DNA from: Candidatus Zixiibacteriota bacterium
Lineage (GTDB): Bacteria; Zixibacteria; MSB-5A5; GN15; FEB-12
Assembly: GCA_024278515.1 (NCBI GenBank)
Contig: JAJRTA010000118.1
Span: 1-41,962, forward strand
Length of the DNA: 41,962 nt
Reading direction: 5' to 3'
Below are positions 34,573-41,962 of this stretch, piece after piece. Position 1 is the stretch's first letter. Each line of letters opens with the position of its first letter. Position numbers and translations under genes: made by a program. The notes under the pieces were generated by a model, which saw nothing but the letters and a program-made list of their open reading frames with translations, did not search any database and had not been told where the DNA came from.

Positions 34573-35922
34573 ATGATGAACAAGATGTTGATGATTCTAT
34601 GTTTGCTGATTCCGGCTGTTCCGGTCGGAGCTGATGAAGTTGCGGTGACAGTTTACAACAGCAATTTGGGTGTGATCTCGGAAACCCGTCTGCTTGAATT
34701 TGAGAAAGGAATCGGGCGGCTGAGTTTCCGGGATGTGCCGGCGCAGATCGATGCCGCCTCGGTCAGGTTTGAACTGATCGGCAGTGACGCCAGGGTAGGT
34801 ATTCTGGAGCAGAACTACGCTTACGATCTGGTCAGCCCGCAACAGATGTATCAGAAGTATATCGACAAGGATATCGAACTGATCGACAAGGAAGGTCGCA
34901 TGTTTACCGGTACGCTGCTGGCCTATGCCGGTGGCGCGGTAACCCTGATGGAGAAGTCGGGTCGGATCAAGATTGTATTGTTGGAAAATATCTCCGAAGT
35001 CAATTTCCCGAAACTCCCCGACGGTCTTATCACTCGGCCTACTTTGTTCTGGATATACGATGCGGATAAGGCCGGGAGGTTCAACTGCCGCGTGGGCTAT
35101 CAAACCGGCGGCCTGAGTTGGACGGCTGAATATGTCGGCCTGCTCAGCGGCGATGAAAATAGTCTTGATCTGTCCGGCTGGTCCTCGATAACCAACAACT
35201 CCGGTAAGACCTACAAAAACGCTACGTTAAAACTGGTCGCCGGTGATATCAACCGCGCGACCAGTCCGCCGCGTATACTGGCCAAAGGGATGGCGATGGC
35301 TGAAATGGCTACCGGTGCCGGATTCGAGGAGAAAGCTTTTTTTGAATACCACATGTACACCCTCCCGCGCCGTGCTACCGTAGCTGATAAAGAGATCAAA
35401 CAGATCTCATTGTTCGAGCCGGCTCGTACTACTGTCGACAAGCTGTTCGTATACCGGCCGGACCGCCACCCCTCTGATGTCGAAGTTCGCCTGAAGTTCA
35501 TCAACAGCGAATCGGACGGCCTTGGAATGCCGTTGCCCGCCGGCCGGATTCGACTGTTCAAGGCTGATGACGATGGGGCGATGATTCTTCTGGGGGAAGA
35601 TCGTATCGACCACACTCCCAAAGATGAAGAAGTCACGGTCAAAGTCGGCAATGCCTTCGATATAGTCGCGGAGCAAAAACTAATCAGCCAGCAACGAGTG
35701 TCAGCGAAAGTTGAAGACCGTCAGTATGAAATCGAACTGCGTAACCGCAAAGAGGCCGATGTCATGGTTACCGTTGAAAAGAGTTTTTATGGTTACTGGG
35801 ATATCCTGGAATCCAATTATGAGTTCAAAAGGAAAAATGCCAGCACGGTGGAGTTTGACATACCTGTCAAGGCCGGTCAGACAGCACAATTGAACATGCT
35901 GGTCCGTTTTACCTCAAGATGA
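34573..35922 (+). CDS. DUF4139 domain-containing exported protein
   Basis: Signal peptide; VAVTVYNSNLGVISETRLLEFEKGIGRLSFRDVPAQIDAASVRFE...; PTLFWIYDADKAGRFNCRVGYQTGGLSWTAEYVGLLS. Confidence 0.8.
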   Translation: MMNKMLMILCLLIPAVPVGADEVAVTVYNSNLGVISETRLLEFEKGIGRLSFRDVPAQIDAASVRFELIGSDARVGILEQNYAYDLVSPQQMYQKYIDKDIELIDKEGRMFTGTLLAYAGGAVTLMEKSGRIKIVLLENISEVNFPKLPDGLITRPTLFWIYDADKAGRFNCRVGYQTGGLSWTAEYVGLLSGDENSLDLSGWSSITNNSGKTYKNATLKLVAGDINRATSPPRILAKGMAMAEMATGAGFEEKAFFEYHMYTLPRRATVADKEIKQISLFEPARTTVDKLFVYRPDRHPSDVEVRLKFINSESDGLGMPLPAGRIRLFKADDDGAMILLGEDRIDHTPKDEEVTVKVGNAFDIVAEQKLISQQRVSAKVEDRQYEIELRNRKEADVMVTVEKSFYGYWDILESNYEFKRKNASTVEFDIPVKAGQTAQLNMLVRFTSR

Positions 35923-36004
35923 GGGACTGTCGGTTGACAAGGTGATACCTACTGATTACATTCCCCCGTTGATATGCAGAGACTGGAAATGACAGGAGGA
36001 ACTT

Positions 36005-37393
36005 TTGAAACTTTACACTAAGATAATCACTTTTTGTGTTCTGACGGTTATCGTGGCTCTATCTGCTATGGCAGGTAAAAAAGCCCGCAAACTGCCGGTG
36101 GGCGCATATATTAAATCGGCCAAGATTGCCATTATTTCCGGTGATATCGAGCGTTATCCGGAAGCGATAGCGATGCTGGATTCGCTGTTTATGTATTATG
36201 GCCCCGACGCTGAGGCGCTTAACTGGATGGCTCAGATTAATGTCGACTATATCGAGAAGACAGCCGATCCTCGAAAGAAAAAGCCTTATGTCGAAAAGAT
36301 GGTGGCGTACTTTGATTCGTTGAGTCTCTGTTGCAATAACAAGGAGATCAAGAAGAAGTACCGAAAAAACTGCAAGAAGTATATCGAGCAGGCAGATGCT
36401 ACTCGTGATAATTACTGGCGTATCTTCTACAATCAGGGTGTTGAGCAATTGACTGCTATGGGTGAACTTCAGGCGGAGATTGCCAAAGCGGATGACTCCG
36501 CGACACGCGCTATATTTGAGAAGAATCTCCAGGCCAATGGTGACTCCTGTATCGCCAATATGGAACTGGCCATTATCGTAGATCCCCAGAATCACCAGAC
36601 CTATATCGGAATAGGGAGCGCCTACGACAAGCTGAACAACCCTGAAAAAGCGTTAGAATGGCAGATCATAGGGCTTGAGAAAGCGCCTGATGAAAACAAA
36701 CCGGACATGGCCCTTTCTATCGGCTATACCTATATTAATATGAACAAGTACTGTGATGCTATACCATATCTGAAAACTTATCTGGAAGCCAATCCTCAGG
36801 ACACTACCTGGCTGTACAATCTCAGTATCTGTTATAATAATTGCGGACAGTACGATGAAGCCATGAAAGTCTACCAGCAGATACTCACCCTAAATCCCGG
36901 TCATATGAAAGTGCTCACCGGCATCGGTCGTTATTTCAACGACCAGGCGAGAAAGGCGGCTGATTCATCACGGGTTTATCAGAATGCCGGAGATACCGAC
37001 AAAGTCAAACACTGGAGAGCGGAGAGCGACCGCTTCTTTGATTCCTCGCACGTTTATTTCAAACGTGCTTTCCAGTCCGATCCCAATGATGAATTCGTGG
37101 CCGACATGTATGGTCTGGTTAGTTCGCTGAGGCAGAAATACGAGGATGCCGCCGAAGGATATGCTCAGCTTTGTGCGATCAGGCCGGATAACGCTGAGTA
37201 CTGGACATACTTGGGTGATACTCAGATCAGGCTCAGCCGCTTCGATGAAGCGATCAAATCGTATGAAAAGTCGGTCGAGCTTGATCCCAACAAAGTAGGC
37301 GTCTGGGAAAAGCTGGCGGAACTGTACCAGAACCAGAAAATGAAACAGAAAGAAGCGGCGGCTCGAAAAAAAATAGCTGAAATGAAACCGTAG
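36005..37393 (+). CDS. Exported TPR repeat protein
   Basis: Signal peptide (TTG start after AGGAGG); multiple TPR motifs, e.g. AEYWTYLGDTQIRLSRFDEAIKSYEKSVELDPNKVGVWEKLAELYQNQ. Confidence 0.88.
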   Translation: MKLYTKIITFCVLTVIVALSAMAGKKARKLPVGAYIKSAKIAIISGDIERYPEAIAMLDSLFMYYGPDAEALNWMAQINVDYIEKTADPRKKKPYVEKMVAYFDSLSLCCNNKEIKKKYRKNCKKYIEQADATRDNYWRIFYNQGVEQLTAMGELQAEIAKADDSATRAIFEKNLQANGDSCIANMELAIIVDPQNHQTYIGIGSAYDKLNNPEKALEWQIIGLEKAPDENKPDMALSIGYTYINMNKYCDAIPYLKTYLEANPQDTTWLYNLSICYNNCGQYDEAMKVYQQILTLNPGHMKVLTGIGRYFNDQARKAADSSRVYQNAGDTDKVKHWRAESDRFFDSSHVYFKRAFQSDPNDEFVADMYGLVSSLRQKYEDAAEGYAQLCAIRPDNAEYWTYLGDTQIRLSRFDEAIKSYEKSVELDPNKVGVWEKLAELYQNQKMKQKEAAARKKIAEMKP

Positions 37394-37463
37394 TTGCTGT
37401 TGTGAAAAACAGGTTCCCTGGGCATTTCTGTTCAGATATGCCGGTGATGATAAAACAGAATGC

Positions 37464-37496
37464 AAGCGGCAGGTGTGAGCCTGCCGCTTTGTTCTT
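37464..37496 (+). terminator. Rho-independent terminator after TPR gene
   Basis: AAGCGGCAGG tgtgag CCTGCCGCTT tgttctt. Confidence 0.75.
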
Positions 37497-37511
37497 CACG
37501 AGATACTGAAC

Positions 37512-39899
37512 ATGAAAACCGACGAAACGCTGGCGGAGGTTGCTGTTTCCGGCCCGCTCAGGCAGACATTCATTTATCGTCTGCCTGATACATTGGAACG
37601 ACCCCAGCCGGGACAGCGTGTATTGGTGCCGTTCGGGCGCACTCGCAAAGCGGGGTACTATATTGCACCCGCTCAGCCAAGACCGGGACTTCGTTTGAAA
37701 TCGGTGATAAGGTTGCTTGACCCGCAGTCTTACTTTTCGGATGATCTCTTTCGGCTCTGTCTCTGGTTAGCCGAATACTACTTCGCCAATCCCGCCGACT
37801 GTTTTACCGCAGCTCTCCCGACTGTATTCAAGGGGAAAAGTTCGGTTCGTTATCGTTGTTTGCGTGAAGATGACGAGCTTAATCAGTTATCAGGCAGAAA
37901 GGTAAAACCCGGTGACCGCATTTCCGGGGCCGTTATTAAAACCATGCGAAGCAGGAACGAGATGTTCCACAGGCTGCTCGATGAGGGAGTGATTGAGGAA
38001 GACTGGCGGCTGGAAAAGGAGCGTAGCGCCTCACCCGCCGGATATCGAGCGGCCGAGATAGAGCTTTTCGATCGCTTTTTCAAACGTCGCAAAACCGGAC
38101 TGGCACCGTTTGATACCTTACGTAGCCGCGCCGAGCTGAAAGCCAGCGGATGGACCGATTACCTTATTCGCGAAGCCGTCAAAGCAAAAGTGCTTATCCC
38201 GGAGTTTAATAATTCTCCGGCCGGTATTCTCGACTTTATAGAATCCCGAGTAGAGGTGCAGTCTATCCGTCTTAACGGAGAACAACAAACAGTTGTGGAT
38301 GAACTATCCAAAACCATCGATGATGGTTTCTCGGTCAACCTGCTTCACGGTGTGACCGGTTCGGGTAAGACGATTGTTTACTGCCACCTGTGTCGTACAG
38401 TGATCGAAAACGGCAAAACCGCCCTTGTCCTGACTCCGGAGATCGCTTTGGCGGGAAGAACCCTGGCCTATTTCCGGGGTTTTTTCGGCGACCAGGTGAC
38501 TATCCTGCATTCGGCGATGACGGCGAAAGAACGGTTTGAAAGTTGGCGCGGCATACGCTCCGGACGGTTCAAACTGGTTATCGGACCTCGCTCGGCGTTG
38601 TTTGCCCCGCTGGAAAAGCTGGGCTTGATCGTGGTCGATGAGGAACACGACTCATCATACAAACAGGACAACCCGTCCCCGCGCTTTCATGGTCGTGACG
38701 CGGCTGTTATGCGAGCGCGTATTAACAATATTCCGATTCTGCTGGGGTCGGCGTCACCCTCATTTGAATCATACACGAATGCGAAGTCCGGCCGTTACCG
38801 GCTTTTCCATTTGTCCCGGCGACCTCGCGAAGCGAAACTTCCCATCGTCCATATTGTCGACATGCGCAAAGAACGCCTGAAAGGGAACCTCGCGTTCTTC
38901 AGTCTGCCTTTGAAGCAGCACATAGAAAGTCGCATTTCGGCTGACGAGCAGGTGATTCTTTACCTTAACCGCCGCGGCCATTCTCCTCGGGCCAAATGTC
39001 TCGACTGTGGCTTTGTGCCGAGTTGTAGTCATTGCCGGGTTAACCTGACCTATCATCGGTCGGGTAATCGGATGTCCTGTCATTACTGCGGTCGCGTGGA
39101 AGCAGTCCCGAAACAATGTCCCGAGTGCGGATCGGGCGATATTATGTTTCTGGGAGTAGGCACTCAGAAAGTAGAGGACTCTTTGCCGCGTTTTATTGAA
39201 AATGTCCGTGTGGCGAGGTTCGATTCCGACAGCGCTTCCGGACGACAGAATGCCCACCGGATTCTGGCCGGGTTCGCATCCGGAGAATCCAATCTTCTGC
39301 TTGGGACCCAGATGGTCACCAAGGGGCTTGATTTTCCCAAAGTTACTCTGGTCGGTGTTATGTCGGCTGATTCGAGTCTTGACCTGCCGGATTTCAGGGC
39401 TTCGGAAAAAACATTCGCGCGTCTTTTGCAGGTGGCCGGACGAGCCGGACGGGCGGAACAGGCCGGCGAAGTACTGATACAAACTTTCAACCCGGACAAC
39501 GAGCTTATTGATGATGCCGCCCGACAGGACTATGACTCGTTCTATGATCGTGAGATTCGCAAACGAAAAGCTCTTGACTATCCGCCGTTCTCACGGCTGG
39601 TAAACTTTACTTTGTCCGGCAAAAGTGAGTCTTTGCTTGAAAAAAGTGCTCTTCAGTTTCGAGATCGCTTCAAAGAAAAACTCGCTTCCGGAAATCTTAG
39701 CCGCTCGGTTATTCTCGGCCCGGCGCCCTGCCCGCTTTATCGTTTGCGCGGAATGTATCGCCGACATTTATTCATCAAGACTCACGAGGTGGTGAAGCTT
39801 GTCCGAATGTTGACCGTGTGGGAGTTATCGGAACCACGCTTCAAGCTACCATCAGGCATCAAGCTGGCTGTCGATGTCGACCCCGAAGACATGATGTAA
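37512..39899 (+). CDS. priA: Primosomal replication helicase PriA
   Basis: LLHGVTGSGKTIVY, LVLTPEIALAGRTL, VIGPRSALFAPL, VVDEEHDSSYKQDNPSPRFHGRDAAVMRA, zinc motifs CLDCGFVPSCSHC...CHYCG...CPECGS. Confidence 0.97.
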   Translation: MKTDETLAEVAVSGPLRQTFIYRLPDTLERPQPGQRVLVPFGRTRKAGYYIAPAQPRPGLRLKSVIRLLDPQSYFSDDLFRLCLWLAEYYFANPADCFTAALPTVFKGKSSVRYRCLREDDELNQLSGRKVKPGDRISGAVIKTMRSRNEMFHRLLDEGVIEEDWRLEKERSASPAGYRAAEIELFDRFFKRRKTGLAPFDTLRSRAELKASGWTDYLIREAVKAKVLIPEFNNSPAGILDFIESRVEVQSIRLNGEQQTVVDELSKTIDDGFSVNLLHGVTGSGKTIVYCHLCRTVIENGKTALVLTPEIALAGRTLAYFRGFFGDQVTILHSAMTAKERFESWRGIRSGRFKLVIGPRSALFAPLEKLGLIVVDEEHDSSYKQDNPSPRFHGRDAAVMRARINNIPILLGSASPSFESYTNAKSGRYRLFHLSRRPREAKLPIVHIVDMRKERLKGNLAFFSLPLKQHIESRISADEQVILYLNRRGHSPRAKCLDCGFVPSCSHCRVNLTYHRSGNRMSCHYCGRVEAVPKQCPECGSGDIMFLGVGTQKVEDSLPRFIENVRVARFDSDSASGRQNAHRILAGFASGESNLLLGTQMVTKGLDFPKVTLVGVMSADSSLDLPDFRASEKTFARLLQVAGRAGRAEQAGEVLIQTFNPDNELIDDAARQDYDSFYDREIRKRKALDYPPFSRLVNFTLSGKSESLLEKSALQFRDRFKEKLASGNLSRSVILGPAPCPLYRLRGMYRRHLFIKTHEVVKLVRMLTVWELSEPRFKLPSGIKLAVDVDPEDMM

Positions 39900-39962
39900 A
39901 AATGCCCTACATCATACTTACGAATAGCGTGTTATTCCAGGATGACAGACAAAGAAGGCATT

Positions 39963-40008
39963 AAAAAAAGAAGGGGCAACAGGACCAACCACCAGGTTCC
40001 CGCTGCCG
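39963..40008 (-). terminator. Probable Rho-independent terminator downstream of tRNA-Glu
   Basis: Minus strand: GGCAGCGGGAACC tggtggtt GGTCCTGTTGCC then CCTTCTTTTTTT. Confidence 0.6.
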
Positions 40009-40026
40009 CCTTCCAAAAACGCTTCT

Positions 40027-40098
40027 TAGCGGTACGGGGAATCGAACCCCGGTTTGATGGCTGAGAACCACCCGTCCTGACCACTAGACGATACCGCC
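40027..40098 (-). tRNA. tRNA-Glu, anticodon CTC
   Basis: Minus strand GGCGGTATCGTCTAGTGGTCAGGACGGGTGGTTCTCAGCCATCAAACCGGGGTTCGATTCCCCGTACCGCTA folds as a cloverleaf; loop TTCTCAG gives CTC; CCA not encoded. Confidence 0.93.
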
Positions 40099-40639
40099 AA
40101 ATGCGCAAAGCTAAAAAAGCAACGCGTTAATATATGAGGATTAAAGCCTCTGTCAAGATGGTTGACTGTGTTGCGCTACAACGAGTTACGCGGACCGTTT
40201 TCGCAAGTTACGGTTGGGCAACAGGTTGATGGTTGTCACAAATTCTGCGAAATCAGACTTTTTTTCTTAAATCTTCAAAGTTCATTACGGCAGTTGCCCT
40301 GCCATAATGGCCGAGAGACGCTGAGAGTTGATTGTACTAATTTGGTGCCCTTAAACTTGCCCTGTTTTCGTTCTGTCAGTAATAATAACTTAAAACCGGC
40401 TCATACAAATAAAAAGAATCGGTCAACCTATTAGTTTTTTTTACAAAAAAATGCAGTTGATTTGTTGAAGCATGATTTCGCGCTTGTGAGCGTACGGTAT
40501 TCAGTTAGTGTCTGATATTATATAATCTGGTTCGCACGGTATTACTAAACTTCGGAAAATAGTCTCCGTTTTTTTTGTTCACCCTGTAATCAAAACATTG
40601 TTTATTGAACGGTAATGATAATGTGGTTACGGAGGAATA

Positions 40640-41962
40640 ATGCCTAAAGCGACCAAATCAAAGTCGAGAAAAATACGCGAACTCAAAGCAAAAGATCTTG
40701 ATTACTCTATATCATGGAAACCATCGGGGGTCAATACTTCAGATGATGTTGATCCCTGTTGCGGGATAATCGGGTAGCAGCGAGCGATCAACGCCATCAG
40801 GACCGGCCTGCACGTCAAAAGCTCCGGTTACAATATATTCGTCACCGGTCTTATCGGCACCGGACGCACCTCGACTATCAAGCATCTGCTGGAACAGCTT
40901 GATCATGACAAACCGGGCCTCCAGGATATCTGTTATGTCAACAACTTCAAAAACGAGGATTGTCCTCGTGTCCTGATTTTTAAGGCCGGTGACGGTCGTC
41001 GGTTCAAGAAGGATATGTCTTATCTTATCGATTCGGTGCGAAAAGCGGTGCCGAAGATATTCCTGGCCGATGATTACAAGGACCGTCATTCACGAATCAC
41101 CCGCGAGTTTGAAAACCGTCAGAAAGAACTTATCCGGGGTTTTGAAGATAAACTGAATAAAGCGGGCTTTGTCATGGTCCAGGTTCAATCCGGATTGGGG
41201 ATTCGTAACGAGATACAGCCGTTGATCGACGACGAACCGGCCTCGCTGGACAAACTCGAACAACTGGCTCGCGAGGGGAAGTTCCCGTTGCCTCGTCTTG
41301 ATGAACTAAGGCGGCAATGGGACAGGTTACGTCGCGAGTTTGATGTTACCTCGACCGAATCGAAAAAACTGACTTCCAAACTGGAAGTGGCCCTGGAGAA
41401 ACTTGATTACTCGGTTATTGCTCCGCTGGTGACCGACAAGGTCAATCTTCTCAAACGACGGTTCCCCGACGAACGGGTCGTCGATTATCTCGATGAAGTT
41501 CAGGAAGCGCTCCTTTCGGATCTGGACCGGTTTCGTGAAGCTCGGCCCCGTCGCGGCGAAGAAGAGGCGCCGGCATTTCGCAAACGGGAACCGTTCGAAG
41601 AGTTTTCAATCAATCTCGTTTTGGACAATTCCGAAACGGAACGGGTGCCGATCGTTATCGAAATGTCTCCGTCATACAAGAATCTTTTCGGTTCGCTGGA
41701 ACGGGTGGTTGACCGTTTCGGCTACTGGCGCACTGATTTTACGCGAATTTTCTCCGGGTCGATACTTCGGGCGTCGGGCGGTTTTCTGGTCATGAATGCG
41801 ATGGATGTACTCACCGAGCCCGGTGTCTGGGTGCATCTCAAACGGGCGATACGTAACAATAATATAGAGATTACCGGTTACGATCCATTCTACAACATGG
41901 CCGGGTCCGGCATCAAGCCGGAACCGATTCCGCTCGATGTCAAAGTTGTTTTGATAGGCGAA
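40640..41962 (+). pseudogene. Lon-like AAA protease (LonB/AAA_32 type) with in-frame TAG at 40775-40777; runs off window edge
   Basis: GGAGG RBS; MPKATKSKSRKIRELKAKDLDYSISWKPSGVNTSDDVDPCCGIIG, TAG, then in the same frame QRAINAIRTGLHVKSSGYNIFVTGLIGTGRTSTIKHLLEQL...FSINLVLDNSETERVPIVIEMSPSYKNLFGSLERV...ILRASGGFLVMNAMDVL. Confidence 0.75.

Noticed and set aside
40200-40340. Possible TPP-like riboswitch fragment (ccgagagacgctgagag)
   Set aside because: Only a short CTGAGA-like match; the rest of the conserved TPP core is absent and the downstream gene is not thiamine-related.
1-41962. CRISPR arrays, transposases, integrases or prophage genes
   Set aside because: No regularly spaced direct repeats or recognisable mobile-element proteins were seen anywhere in the window.

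Overview
Bacterial chromosomal segment of about 42 kb. It carries a housekeeping backbone: ispH, pdxT, nfo, lon, engB, purA, FKBP, pth, rpsF-rpsR-DUF2232-rplI, DUF151, priA and tRNA-Glu(CTC). An accessory redox and signalling layer lies within it. The main points are: (1) A probable selenoprotein of the SelW/Rdx type at 22707-23150. It is split by an in-frame UGA in a CxxU motif and followed by a GC-only hairpin with loop GGUCU, which resembles a bacterial SECIS. The supplied ORF track misses it. (2) Three multiheme cytochrome c genes. Two are divergent paralogs with 11 and 19 CXXCH motifs, each fused to a C-terminal cytochrome-b-like membrane domain and built from a repeated diheme module. 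The third is an octaheme HAO-like cytochrome downstream of a porin-like gene. (3) An HD-GYP gene with an in-frame UGA and a Lon-like AAA protease gene with an in-frame UAG at a Gln position. (4) A predicted Ser/Thr pseudokinase (HGN/DFC motifs) upstream of lon. (5) Lineage-type oddities: ribosomal protein S6 with a long charged tail, and a TPR/periplasmic-binding fusion. Gene content is reminiscent of an uncultured FCB-like lineage such as Zixibacteria, but this is a guess that the sequence alone does not establish. No CRISPR array, transposase or prophage was seen.
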